From the NCBI RefSeq assembly GCF_030247185.1, contig NC_080572.1, forward strand, positions 229,959,336-230,023,335: DNA of 64,000 bases. Direction: 5' to 3'. Below, piece by piece: positions 11,500 through 23,140 of the stretch; within the stretch, counting starts at the first letter, position 1; each line of letters opens with the position of its first letter. Both the position numbers and the translations under genes were made by a program. This DNA is from Malaya genurostris (Eukaryota; Arthropoda; Insecta; Diptera; Culicidae). Below the pieces are notes generated by a model, which did not search any database, was not told the origin of the DNA, and saw only the letters and a list, made by a program, of their open reading frames with translations.

Positions 11500-12076
11500 C
11501 AGGGTCCGGCACTCGAAATGTAACCAATTAAAAAGGCCATAAATTCAGTTTGGAAAATTACTTTTACTTAATTCAAAGTACAAAATGTGTAAAAATAATA
11601 CAAAATTCAGAATCAATTCACTTTTGCTCGATATGACCACCTTTTGCCTTGACTATGGCCTTGAGACGGTCAAAAAACGAATCGCAAGTTGCCGAATGTG
11701 ACTTGCAGGTATTTAGGCCCACTCGCGGACAATAACTTTTTTCAGCGCCTCGAGACTGGTGTATCTTTTAGTTCGGACTTTGCTCTCCAAAATGGCCCAA
11801 AGAGAATAATCCATTGGATTCGCATCTGGTGAATTCGAGAGCCATTGTGTGGACGTGATGAAGTTCGAAACGTTCTTTTTCAGCCATTATTGGTTCACTC
11901 GAGCTTTGTGAGACGGTGCCGAGTCCTGCTGAAACGTCCATGGTCTGCCACCGAAATGTTTGTCTGCCCACGGCTTCAAAGCAACCTCCAGAATACTTTC
12001 CCGATAATATGTCGCATTTACCTTGACGCCAGGCTCGAAGGTCTGAAGTTGGTTACACTTCGAGTGCCGGACCCTG
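11500..12076 (-). mobile_element. Internally deleted Tc1/mariner element (DD37D type)
   Basis: The ends are inverted repeats: the left starts CAGGGTCCGGCACTCGAAAT and the right is the complement of CAGGGTCCGGCACTCGAAGT, one mismatch in 20. TA flanks both ends (11498-11499 and 12077-12078). Only the C-terminal half of the transposase remains between them, so a large internal deletion removed the DNA-binding half. It sits inside a family A repeat. Confidence 0.88.
11618..12045 (-). pseudogene. DD37D-type mariner transposase, C-terminal remnant
   Basis: Reading the minus strand from about 12045 gives EPGVKVNATYYRESILEV, then WTFQQDSAPSHKARVNQ, a TAA stop, WLKKNVSNF and SPDANPMDYSLWAILE. There are 37 positions (counting the stop) between the aspartate of QQDSAP and that of PMDYS, the spacing of the maT (DD37D) group rather than canonical mariner. 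A second stop follows VREWA, and after HIRQLAI the frame shifts by one base into CDSFFDRLKAIVKAKGGHIE and a natural stop at 11618-11620. Two stops, one frameshift and the missing N-terminal half make it non-functional. Confidence 0.85.
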
Positions 12077-12790
12077 TATCATTTATAATACTGTGGTATT
12101 CTTAAAAATAATTTTCTTCGATTCCTGAAAGAATAACCGTAATCAGTTTGTTTGGCCGTCTACTGATAATGACTACCGATTGAAGTTGTTTTGAGGCCGA
12201 TTTAGAATTTTTTTACGTTTTTTGTTTCGCCCCTTTAACTGATGCTATAAAATATTTAACACACTTTACCGTATTTCAGAAACAGGAATTCGGATCTGGA
12301 TGAAGTTCAAGAGTTTCATATGGGACCACAGGACGTTTCATTTGAATCATAGTTTGTGAAAATCTATCATACCATCTCAGAAAAAAGTGAGAAAGTAATT
12401 TGAAATTGGAATTTTATACGCAACCACAATTCCGAAACCGGAAGCCGGATCAAAATGAAATTCAGGAACTTTTTATGTGACCATAAGACCTTTCATTTGA
12501 ATCTGATTTTGTGAAAATCGGCTCAGTAAGTACACATATATTCCTTTTTTTTGCACATTTCACCCCATAATTCCGGAAGTCACATCCAAACAAAACTCAG
12601 GAATTTTGTCTGGGATCGTAAGTCCTTTTATTTGAATCTTAGTTTGTGAAAATCGGTTCAGCCATCTCCGAGAAAAGTTTGTGTACTTATTTCCACTATT
12701 TTTTGCACATTTTACCCCATAACTCCGGAATCGGAACTTGAATCCAAATAATATTCATGAATATCGTATGGGATTACAAGGCCTGGCTGT

Positions 12791-13070
12791 ATGATTATCT
12801 TGTGGATTTTTTTTTCAAAAGTTCATACTTTTAAAATAACATGACATTAAAATAAAAAACTTTTAACTTGAAAGTATTTTTCTTATACAAACAATACGCT
12901 TTCAGATACTCAATTTTTCGATTCTTTTAAATAAAAAGTCGACTATCTACTCTTAGAAACACATTTTATGTTTTGTGTTTGTATTAGAAAAGTTATTATG
13001 AGAACAATTATTGCTTTAGACCTGTAAAATCATTATCAAGAACTAATAATTGTTCCAGTTATAACTATAA
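12791..13070. other. AT-rich spacer
   Basis: No gene or repeat recognised between the truncated family A copy and the SINE. Confidence 0.4.
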
Positions 13071-13083
13071 AACTTTTCCAGAG

Positions 13084-13234
13084 AGGGCGGGTATAGCGTG
13101 ATAGGTAAGTCGATACCTTTCACGCAGCCCGCATGGGTTCGATTCCCAATCCCGCACAAAGGGCCAGAAAGTTTTTCTGACCCGAAGAGGTGAATGACCT
13201 CGAGGCTAAAACGTTTATAATTGAAACAAAAAAA
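13084..13234 (+). mobile_element. tRNA-derived SINE (Feilai-like), copy 1
   Basis: A tRNA-like head contains an A box (TAGCGTGATAGGTAAG, from 13094) and a perfect RNA polymerase III B box GGTTCGATTCC (13136-13146). A non-tRNA body (GAGGTGAATGACCTCGAGGC) follows and the element ends in an A-rich tail. The flanks are a near-perfect 13-bp target duplication: AACTTTTCCAGAG (13071-13083) and AACTTTTCAAGAG (13235-13247). The structure resembles the Feilai family of Aedes; the name is by resemblance only. Such elements are transcribed by polymerase III and mobilised by a LINE. Confidence 0.85.
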
Positions 13235-13247
13235 AACTTTTCAAGAG

Positions 13248-15510
13248 ACATTAACCTCAATTTTTTTCATGAATTTATTTTGAGCCTAGTTTTTGATTTA
13301 TTGGAAATGTGTTTTACTTTTTTTTCAGTGTGTAAATATTTTAAAGTGCCCAATCGAATTTTTAACATTTTTTTCTTGAAAACATTTTGCTACCAATAAC
13401 AGCCTCCGAGTTACAACGATTTGAAGAACTTTTCAAACAAAATTACATTCCCCCCTCTTAAAAATTAATCTTGAGTCAAATTCATCCCTTTATCCGCGCA
13501 GAGCAAATGGTTTGTCATCCTGAGGATGTGTGCAGAGTTTCGCCAAATCGAAGCAAGTCGCTCTTGGTTATGCTACCACTGTTAAATTCTCTAACTGTTC
13601 TTTGTTTTTACAAACATTTTACTCAAATTAACGTCAAATGTTGGTTTTTTAACTATGCTAAAATAAAAAATATTGCGAAAAAATGAAAGATGTGATTATA
13701 TTTTCATTTTATTTTTTCGATTCACTTTCGAATTATTAAAAAAAACATTTACCTTTTGATTTGATTTCACGTTTCGTCTTTGACTCATCAGTGCATAGCA
13801 GTTTACGGCTCACCATAAACCGCTAGGCACAACTTTTTAAGAGTGCTCAAATGATTTTCAACAACTGTTGGACATCATCTTTATCGAGTTGAGACTATTT
13901 GAAGAAGGTGCATGTCGATCAAACCGTTTTCTCTGTCCATGCAAAATTAGAGGTTTGTCATACTGGAAGTCGCATACATAGTTTCATCTAAATCGGAGAA
14001 TGTTGATCATGATTTTAACATCTTTTCTGCTTTTAATTGCTATGTAGACGTCATCATTGTTTGAATCAGGATGAATTCGCCTGGCAGTGCACATTCTTTA
14101 AATATGAATTAGGTAGAACGGCTTGTGTCGGTTGGTAGGGGTTACTTGCTTGTGACAGCTAGATTCCTGATATTTGGATTCAAACAACATATTGTTGAAA
14201 TTGTAAAAACAATAAGAAATCAAAGAAAGGATTATTATAACAATTTGAAACAAACAATACGTAATCTCGAACGTCTTTACAGGTTGAACAGTAGGAAATA
14301 AAATATGTTTTTTGCTTAGAGGTTTATTTACCATCTCATTCGTTAGGCAAAACTAAGCTGATGAGGGTTTCATACCTAACAAATAAGTGAAGAACTTTTA
14401 GCTGGATAGATTGAATTTCAAAGATTTTGTTTTCTTAATTTTTCAAAACAATTATGAGATTACGTTGATTTGGGACAAAAGTTCTCCAACGCCCTCGTAG
14501 GCAATCGTAGGCTTGTTTGAAAATCCCCATGAGATATAACTATTCATTCAGATTTTTTTTCAGATCAACAACTCGAATAACTCGAAAAACATTCGGAAGC
14601 GATCAAAAGTCGGAGATTGTCAGTAAACTTTAATTTTACATCGTTGTATCTAAAACCAGTGTTTAGAACATTTTTTGTTGTACATGCCTCTCTTCAAAAT
14701 TCTGTCTTTCCTTGCATTATTTTTACATCTTGACTTACAGCAGAACATGTCAGCTTGGAGTGAAATCAATGTTTAGTTAAGCAACGTCATCGCACGGCAT
14801 CACATTCAATCAGAGCGGCACATTGTCAGTCATGTCAAATGACCTTGACAGACTGACTAAAATCATCGTTAATTGTAATCGCTACGGTCAAAGTGTCTGT
14901 CAAATGAGGTATTCGATAGTTCTATGACTAAGTAGAAGTATACTCAGTCAAAGACAGACGACTGTTTTGTTTTTCACTCATTCTTCTATTCCCTGTTGAA
15001 GTAAAAAAAAAATCCATGAGAGTACTAACATAAACATAAATTGATAAAGTTCATTGTTCTTTGCAAAAAGTCGTCGGACTTCGGAGTTTATTGGTATTAA
15101 TGAATTTAATTCAATGTTTATGCTGCTTGATTAATATTTAGTCACATCGTAATCAAGCAGTGACAGGAGAAATGAAGATAATATCAATCGCATCGGCAAT
15201 CAATGAGCGTCCTGGTGAGTGTAATACCAAGAGAATTAAAGTTATGACAGATCGGCTCTCAGACACTCAATATATGATGATTGGTAGAGGTAGACATTTC
15301 TCTCCCCTACTTCTACGTACGAGATTCGATGCGGACTCACCTGAAGGTGTCGTACTCGTCATAAAGTGTGTTGCTGTGAGAGCTGGATACCTTGATAGTA
15401 TGATGACTTTGTTTACAGTGTAATAAACTTCATCAGTTGTCAGCTACAACATGTTAGATAAAAACAAAACAATTTAGAGTAAATAGATTTTGAGTGTTAT
15501 TTTTAAAATA
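13248..15510. other. Intergenic with two short repeat copies
   Basis: AT-rich sequence. Segments at about 13480-13570 and 13940-14010 share a pattern (TTTGTCAT, a GTGTGCAGAGTTTC-type block, then AAATCGGAG or AAATCGAAG) with a third segment near 57965-58045, which suggests another old dispersed repeat. A run near 14827-14905 is dense in TGTCA/TGACA motifs. The 87-codon frame at 15160-15423 has no ATG at its start and no recognised homology. Confidence 0.45.
13766..13835 (+). repeat. Hairpin module related to the 10 kb foldback element
   Basis: It shares CGTTTCGTCTTTGACTCATC AGTGC with the element at 10073-10454, but the stem that follows has a different sequence, AGCAGTTTA...TAAACCGCT, that still pairs. 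The hairpin appears to be kept while its bases have changed. Confidence 0.6.
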
Positions 15511-16198
15511 AAATTTGAAAATCTTTCTGGACATGTAGACTTTGTCCCAAAATGTCACATTGCATGGTTTGTTCTTCCAAAATTGATCTGGACTGCGTCG
15601 CTTCTCGGCTGGTGCCAAAAATTTCATTCAAAAACAGCGTCGTGTTGATGTGGCCAAAGAGATGATTTCCAACACAGATAGTGACCCCACATTCATGGAA
15701 TGCATCATAACTGGTGATGAGGTGTGGATCTATGAATATGACGTCGAAACCGCACAACAATCGACCGAATGGCGCTTCGAAGGCGAGCCGTTGTTCTAAA
15801 TTTTCATCCATTATAAAAATCGCCACACGAAAATTTTTCAACTTCTTTGTATAGACGCCAAACAAAAAATAATCGTACGATATGCGTCAAAATTTGACAG
15901 AATGTGTATAAAAGTGTTGCCGGCGTAGAGAGAATAAAAGTTTACCGATTGGACAAGCGCGGGAATTTTAAAATGAAAATTCCGGTTCTTTTTTGATCAT
16001 AAGGTATGAAAAGTGAAATCACTAGTATAACATTTTCCTGTGGGTTTTGTTATTTTTTGACAAGAATTGTTTGATAAAAAACTGATAAAAAAGTTAAGTC
16101 CTTTTCAAAAGACAGTCTAGATCAATTTAAAAAAAAAACAAAGTATGCAAAGCGGTTTTTTGTGACAAAGTCTACATGTCCCGAAAGTTTCAAATCGT
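15511..16198 (+). mobile_element. Mariner-like element, internally degraded
   Basis: Both ends carry the inverted motif GGACATGTAGACTTTGTC (15529-15546 and its complement at about 16162-16180), with weaker matching outward (TTTGAAAATCTTTC against the complement of GAAAGTTTCAAA). TA dinucleotides at 15509-15510 and 16199-16200 fit a TA target duplication, though the outermost bases are not certain. It encloses a transposase fragment on the plus strand. Confidence 0.7.
15582..15799 (+). pseudogene. Mariner transposase fragment with first catalytic aspartate
   Basis: An open stretch of 72 codons encodes VASRLVPKNF, then DVAKEMISNTDSDPTFMECI and ITGDEVWIYEYDVETAQQST. This is the standard central part of a mariner transposase: the VP(K/R)xL block, followed by the ITGDE motif that supplies the first catalytic aspartate and by EYDVETAQQS. 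The frame stops at 15797-15799, and neither the DNA-binding N-terminus nor the second and third catalytic aspartates are present. It is a dead remnant. Confidence 0.85.
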
Positions 16199-16200
16199 TA

Positions 16201-17524
16201 AGTATACTTTTTGGTCATGAATAATACTTATGCATAATTTGAATTAAATCAAAAGTCACAAAATATCAACCTTCGGATTATCTTTATTTTATCTTTTATT
16301 TTATGTATCTGCTCGAATACACAACATACGCATAGTTTTGCTCTTTCACAATCATTAATGCTAATGAAATTTGAAAAAATTTGTTCCGAAGAGAGAGTAA
16401 ATTCTAGTAGTTGGCTGACATGGTCCCGCAATGGACGTGAATCCAGCCCGCGATTGCACCGTACACAGAACGGATAGCATAAGGAATACCAGTTTTGAGC
16501 GAATTGTGCCAACTGCAGCCTCCGAAAGCGCACTTTGTCACACCACACGTGCTAAAAATGTACCACCCCGGTTCGACAGCCGCCACCGCCACCGGATTTT
16601 CAGATGCCGTTTTTCGTTACGGGCCCGGTGTCGAGAAGCAATAATGGCTTACTCGTGTACATACGCACCATGCGCGTGTCCTTGATTATCGCATGTCCGC
16701 TGCACCGACTGGCAGTGCATGGACCTGGAGCGGAACGGAACTGAGCAAACGGCGAAACCAAAAGACGCAGCAGCCGCGTGCAGCCACAACTCATTAAAAG
16801 TGTGTTTAATAATAAAATCCGGGCTTGCACATTTGCTCTAATATGTTTGAAACAAAGAGGTAAAACGACAACCACAGCATCATTATGCCGCGAAACAGAA
16901 AACGGCGGATGATTATTGCAAATGTCAGCTAACTGTTGCATTTGCCGCTCCAAGTGATGGCGAAAGTTGAAATTGCAAACACTTTTTAGTTTTCTTTTGC
17001 ATTTGCAGCGGATGCCGAGATCTTTTCAAAGACACCCGTCTTTCAATCGCTGCTTCAGCTGCCGATGAAGGAGAATGTGTTCGTAGATAGTAGCATGCGA
17101 AAGCTAAACCCGGCAGGATGATGTTAATTGCAGAACCTTGATGCCAGCTTAGTTTCGGAACAATATCCGAGTTCACCATAAAATTAGCTAGACATTTTCG
17201 GACAACGAAGTGCAACATTTAATCTCTCGAAGGCTAATTTTAATCCCGCTGTTGACCGATTTAGAGTTATGCCCAGAAACTAGGCCGGAATGCGTTGTGG
17301 ACTAGTCTTGGGTGTTCTTGAAAATGAATTCAGCTATGTTTGCTTTGCTTGAGTTTGATAATTGTCACGATGGCACGTAATGGGAAATTATACAATAACA
17401 GAAAATTTGCACGATTTCTATAGTAAGTCGGCGTTTGTTTAGAGGCATTTGCTCAAAGCATTCCTTGTATTCGCCGATCAAACAAAATTTTTGCACTTTT
17501 ATCAGGTGTAGTTGAAGTTCATAC
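16201..17524. other. Intergenic with a GC-richer block
   Basis: From about 16390 to 17220 the composition is clearly GC-richer than the surroundings and several overlapping chance frames are open on both strands. None shows a recognisable domain. It may be a conserved non-coding or regulatory block; sequence alone does not decide. Confidence 0.35.
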
Positions 17525-17828
17525 TTAGCACCCTGACATACAATATTCATTAACTTTGCACCCTAAATTCAATATTGATCAAAGTAGTAGAAGATGAAGA
17601 ACGGAGAGTTCTCCTGATACAGTGTTCCCTCCAATCAAAAATGAAATACAAACCGCTTAACAGATTAACAATATTTAATTGAAAAAAAACATTGAAAACT
17701 TCGTCTATCTTTAATAAATTCTTTTTACCTCTGTTTGAAATGTTTAACTGCTCCTATTTCCTCGTTTACTTTGATTATTATTGAATTTAAGTTGCAGGTT
17801 TAATGAATACTGTATGTTAGGGTGCTAA
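17525..17828. mobile_element. Foldback/MITE-like element with arms of about 65 bp
   Basis: The left arm starting TTAGCACCCTGACATACA (17525) is repeated inverted at the right as the complement of TTAGCACCCTAACATACA (ending 17828). The pairing continues inward through TATTCATTAA and TAAATTCAATA...ATCAAAGTA, with scattered mismatches. The spacer of roughly 170 bp is non-coding. No clear target duplication. Confidence 0.65.
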
Positions 17829-19877
17829 ATATATATTGGAGAATGAAAGAACATGCTTTTCTTTAAAGTATGTTTCATATAAATTTAAGCGAATGTAAGT
17901 TGTGACTAATAATTTTTCGAATAGTGTTTTGATCATATTTTCAAATTTTGTTGAAATTGGTTCCACATATTTCCACATTTTCGAGATATTGACACTTGAC
18001 TATGTAATATTTTGAAATTAAATTGTTCAAAAACTTTTTTGTTTGTAAACTTAAAAATATGTAACCTTTGACAAAAATATGTATTTTGATAATTAAAATA
18101 TAATTGCAGAACATTTGAAAATTCTAAAAATTCATTGAAAAAATTTATTATGGAAAAACTTTATTCTGGGGGTTTCTAATAAACAATGCATCATATCTCG
18201 ACACCAATGCATTTTAAAGTGTTCATGTGTTACCACGATTATAGTGAAACCTTGATGTAGATAAAAATAATCTTTTTGAGCAACACTGTTTAAGTTGCTA
18301 CGAACTCGTTACCAAGGAACACTAGGAGCTTAAATAAACAAACAAACTGAAAAAAATGATCTGCGTTCGGAAATTGCCCTGCTTGGAGTAAATTGAAAAT
18401 ATGTTTTATTTTTTCCGATCAGGGCTTATTATTTTTTAACCTAGCATATCTCTAAAAAACGCATTTTTCTGCTCTGTTCTTCGATTTCTTAAAATCCGTC
18501 GACAGAGTAAATTTTGAAATAAAGGTTAAAGATTTCAATAGAAAAATAACTTAATAAATGCTTCAGAAGGAATATATGTAATTTTTTTCTTATGTATTAG
18601 TTTATTGAATGATGGTAGTGAAAATTTAACGAAGAGTCACCCTGAAAGGATTTCCGCAAATGCACTAATGTGGATCTTTTGAAAGCGTGCAAAGTACAGA
18701 AAGTATAAAACAAGTAGAGCTTTCAGTTGTTTCTCGAACTTCGATTAGTTGAGTTTCATACTTCTCCAGAGTCACCTAAAATCTTTCGGAGATACATACA
18801 ATTTATGAGTTAAAACACAACTGTGAGACAAATTTTTGTTTCTCTAAGTATGATATCTTCTTGTTTTCATGCATTTCACTGTATACACTTGAATCAAATG
18901 TTTTTATTTCTCCCTATAAACAAATTCCAAAAAAAAATCAGATCACATGTTTCTTGTTTACATTGATAAATGGAACCAAATGCGTAACCAAGGTTATGGT
19001 AACTGTTTTTCGACAAACAACATTGTTTCGACTTGTGTTGCCAGTTTCGAACATTTTTCAAATAATATCATTTTGACATTTCGAGTTACTGAGGGGTAGT
19101 TAAATTTGTGATACAGTTTTCAAACACGAGTGGCAGGTCGTGTCATCGTAAATGCTCTATTTCGTATTGTGGCAAAATATTTTTTTTAACTCACTTGTAG
19201 GTGGATTAATGACAATTTCGAGTATACTTAAAGAAGCGGACTACATCAAACAGAAATTCTTCTGAAGACATAAAAGATCCAAAATCAACCCCTGAAGCAC
19301 AAATAAAAAAAATGCATATTTTGACATGATTGGGACCACTGTGCGACGGTCAAATTCTATTCGGTAGTGGCGTGCCATCTAGTGACTAATAGTCATTACA
19401 GTGTTAACGTTGTTTCGGCGACAGTGCGCCATATAGCTGAAGATTGCAGAAGCCAATTTAACCATTCATGTTGGTTGAAAACAACATTTTATTTTTCTAA
19501 TTCAACTAAAAAAATATTTGAATGCAAATGAAATGTGTCTTAGCTAAGAACTGACAACACGTTTAATAGATTAATTCAACTAAAAATATAGCCATTCCAA
19601 CTAATATTACTATCATTATTAAAGGAATGAGAATTAAGTTATCTAAATTAGTAAAGGTAAGATTTTTTAGTTGTCTCAAAAAACCAACCAAAATCATAAA
19701 ATTAGCTAATTTTTTCCCCAAAATGCTAATTTTGGTCTTTCCGTGTGGAGTAATCAAAGACTATTGTCTGGTTAAGGAGCAAGACTCTTTGCAAGCGTAT
19801 GAGTAATGCCAACAATGTGTGCATAAAAACAAATTCCGGCCCTTCTTTTCCTGATTTTACTCAATAAATCTTCCATG
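17829..19877. other. AT-rich intergenic, nothing recognised
   Basis: Only short chance reading frames. A short CTTGTAGGTGGATTAAT near 19196 may be a fragment of the family A end but is too short to call. Confidence 0.45.
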
Positions 19878-20736
19878 CACACTTAGAAAATTTCGCAGTA
19901 TTCGGTAATTTTTTACCGAACTTTCAACAGCTGAACGTTCGGTAATCAGTTCGGTAATTGAATTGATTACCGATCGTTCGGTAATTGCTGAACTGTCAAA
20001 CAATTACCGTAGACTGTAAACCAAATGGATCTAACAGATTGTTCGGTAATTTTTGTTTGTTTGATTTCCTTTGGTTAAAATTCTGGATTTTCGGATTTCA
20101 AAAAACAACACATATTCACAAAAACGAATGGAGAAAATGGTTTTATTTCACGAGAAATTTACAAAGTGTCAGATGTTCCGACTGTCCGGAATTATGAGCG
20201 CCTTCCAAAACACTGCACAATCCGTCGAGTTCAACAAAAATTACCCTTGAACGATTTGTGTTGGCAGCAAGTGAACAAGTGATACAAAATTATTTTCTGC
20301 CTACAAGTAAACAAAAAGCTGTTAGTGGCTCTAATGTCTTAAAAACTTTTATCACATGTACCTCAATCCATTCGATGAACCCTTCAACATTTTTTTCGTT
20401 TGGTTAATAAAAATACACTCACTGAATATTTTAATAACTGTTTGACAGTTAGTTTCATGACAATCAGTTTTGACAGAAGTTCGGTTATTGGAAGATAACT
20501 CTACCAAACGGACAGTACGATTTTTACCGTATTCGGCGACTATTCAGGTTTACCGTGTCAATTGTATATCTAATACAGAATTCTGTAATGAAAATTCACG
20601 TTAAACTGATCGTTCGGTGAAAATTTGGATAATTGTTGTAAAATAAAACCCATGTACCAAATATCGGTTATTTCTATAGATTACTGAAAGATCTCGTCAA
20701 AAATATTACCGAACAAAGGAATTAAATCTTAGTGTG
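19878..20736. mobile_element. MITE with CACACTTAGA ends and TTCGGTAAT repeats
   Basis: The left end CACACTTAGA and the right end TCTTAGTGTG are inverted with one mismatch. Inside, TTCGGTAAT or ATTACCGAA occurs many times near both ends, especially at 19908-20050 and 20480-20720, so the two halves can pair. No transposase is present. I could not establish the target duplication length. The class is uncertain. Confidence 0.6.
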
Positions 20737-21487
20737 TATGGTTGAAAAATAAACCAATCGGTTCATACTGCTTCAAATTGCAATTCAAGAAAAGCGAAAA
20801 TCTTAGTCTAAAACTCTTCCGTTTTCCTTAAAACTGCTCGAGAAAAATTATTTCAGTTTCAGCTTACTTCCACTGACACATTTGATAAGCAACAAACACA
20901 TTTCTATATGGATTTCCTCTTGCAGAAATTATTGCGATATAAAGATTTACGTATCTTCTATAAGTAAACCCGCAAAAAAGGAACTTTTAATTTAACACGC
21001 GAAAGTTAATGGATATGGAATGTTGTCGAAAAACTATTTATTTTTCCGGAAAATTGCTTTTGTTACAGAAAATATTTAGTTTTGTTTATTTTGTGTAGCG
21101 CAATGTAATACGAATGCATTGAAGCAGTGTTGCTAACTTTTTTATTAGGGAATTAAAATCTACATTCATAAAATGTAAGTAATTTTCCATTAAACGTTGG
21201 TGAAAAATTGATCAAAAGTGATATTTCATTCAAGATGTCAGGTTACATTTGATAATAAATTATTGTTAAAAAAGATTGTTTGAAACTCAATCGTGCAATC
21301 CACTTTGAAAAACTTGGTGCACTGCATATATGAATACACAGATCTATGGCATACGTACCAAATAAAATGTACGTAATACACAAATTACCAACACAAGTTA
21401 ACTTGGTTTACTCTTGATCCTTAAACGCTCTCTTGTTACTAACTAGGTGGCGCTAGCACCTAGTCGACGCCGTAATATTAACCAAAT
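20737..21487. other. AT-rich intergenic, nothing recognised
   Basis: No coding or repeat structure recognised up to the GTCATGAC target duplication. Confidence 0.45.
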
Positions 21488-21585
21488 GTCATGACCAGGG
21501 ATGCAAACTGCCTCCCTTTTTTACCTTTTTTTTATAAATATAAAAAATAGGTATAGAATTCGCTCAAACTTTAAAAAAAAAATTC

Positions 21586-22090
21586 CGAGGCCCGGAGGGC
21601 CGAATGTCATATACCAATCGATTCAGCTCGACGAACTGAGCAAATGTCCGTGTGTGTGTCTGTATGTGTATTGTCAACTAAGAGGTCGAGATCTCAGAGA
21701 TGGCTGGACCGATTTTGATCAAACTAGTCGCAAATGATAGATCTCCCGTCACCCAGAACGCTATTGAATGGTTTTGAGATCGGATGTTTACTTTGTTTTG
21801 TTTTGTTTTATGTCAAAATTTTCAGTTTTTTGACAGTATCTGTCACATTTGACCTTGAAAACAGAATATGTTTCCAGACTTAGATTCCGCATGGTAAAAG
21901 CTATCCAACAAGCCATAGATTGTTAAAATCCGTTCGTTTTTAACGGGGATATCGATATTTTTGTGTAAGCGACTTTTCCCCCTATTCCAGTAGTAGGAAT
22001 TTTGAGCGCTGTATGACAAAGCAATACTTGGGAGCAACGTAAAACACGATTTTTTATACTGTTACATACAATTGTTTCTAAGTACCAAAA
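21586..22090 (-). repeat. Dispersed repeat family A, copy 5 (diverged, reverse)
   Basis: It starts CCGAGGCCCGGAGGGCCGAA and continues GTCATATACCAATCGATT and the CTCGACGAACTGAGCAAATG block typical of the family A end, then GAGATGGCTGGACCGATTTT. The rest differs from other copies, so this may be a separate subfamily. The right limit is uncertain. Confidence 0.6.
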
Positions 22091-22224
22091 AGACTGTGTA
22101 CAGTATCCTTTTTCATGACATTTTGCCTCGGACCGATTTTAGCACGGTTCGTTTTTGGCAACATAATTGTTCGAATATGACATATGTAAACCAAATGATG
22201 GCAGTATTTTCAAGTTGAAAGCAA

Positions 22225-22435
22225 GCAAAGCAAAGCCCTGGCATTACATTCCTTTTGTGGAATTTGGCCTTTCTGTTTCAAACGACTTCGCAGCCAATTC
22301 TTAGTGTACACAGAATCATTGCATGGCTAGTACTATGGATTCTACTGACACTAAGAATCCTTCCAGGTCGGGGCTCGAACATACGACAACTGGCTTGTAA
22401 GACCAGCGCCCTATGCATTGAACCACCAACCCGGG
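22225..22435 (-). mobile_element. Second tRNA-derived SINE family
   Basis: Reading the minus strand from 22435, a tRNA-like head (GGTTGGTGGTTCAATGCATA ... GTTCGAGCCCCGACC) folds with an anticodon-loop-like CTTACAA between paired CTGGT and GCCAG. A body of about 140 bases follows, ending in a TTTGCTTTGCTTGC tail. A perfect 15-bp target duplication, TCAAGTTGAAAGCAA, flanks it (22210-22224 and 22436-22450). The loop suggests descent from a valine-type tRNA; that is inference. It differs from the Feilai-like copies in this window. Confidence 0.82.
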
Positions 22436-22891
22436 TCAAGTTGAAAGCAATTCCATAATTATATTGATTTAAATCAAAGTTTAAATCAAAACTTTCATAT
22501 TGATTTAAACTACTCACAGCAATAAATGCTGGAATAACATAACAACCATGTACCATTCGCATCAGTTCGCCGAGATCGGCAAATGCGTGTGTGACAAATA
22601 ATTTCACTCAATTTTTTTGCTCCTAAACAAGGTTCCTGAATTATGTTTGGATCCGATTTCTGGTTCCGGAACTACAGGATGATATGTGAAACGAAATGAA
22701 AATTGTGGACCCATTTTTCTCGTAGATGGCTGAACCGATCTAAAATTCAAATGAAAAGTTTTAAGATCCTGTAAAACATCTTTTTTTTTTTTTTTTTTTT
22801 TTAAATAACTATTTATTGGAATATGAGTTAAAATTAAATTATTAAGATTTAAATTGGGTGTTCAGCCACAAGTGGTGACTTTTCAGCCCTG

Positions 22892-23020
<129 letters not shown>

Positions 23021-23140
23021 TTGGTTATTACCATGAAGACATCATTTGCTTCCGCAATTCTGAGATTTTTGTGTAGGGAAAATTCTAAACCTACTTGTAT
23101 TGTGTAATGGGGAAAAGGAACTTATATACTAACTTACTAA

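Larger units (their letters stand above)
11451..12790 (+). repeat. Dispersed repeat family A, copy 4, split by a mariner
   Basis: The left end reads TTAATTCATCTAGTGGTGTA; modules with GGAAACCGGAAGCCGGAT-like motifs continue to about 12790, where the right end is truncated. A 577-bp mariner-like element is inserted 49 bases from the left end, so the family A copy is the older of the two. Confidence 0.75.

Noticed and set aside
13084..13155. Functional tRNA gene
   Set aside because: The tRNA-like head lacks a proper acceptor stem and continues into a SINE body with an A-rich tail and target duplication.
15160..15423. 87-codon frame with an internal GTGAGT donor
   Set aside because: The frame starts at GTG, has no recognised domain and no matching acceptor; likely chance.
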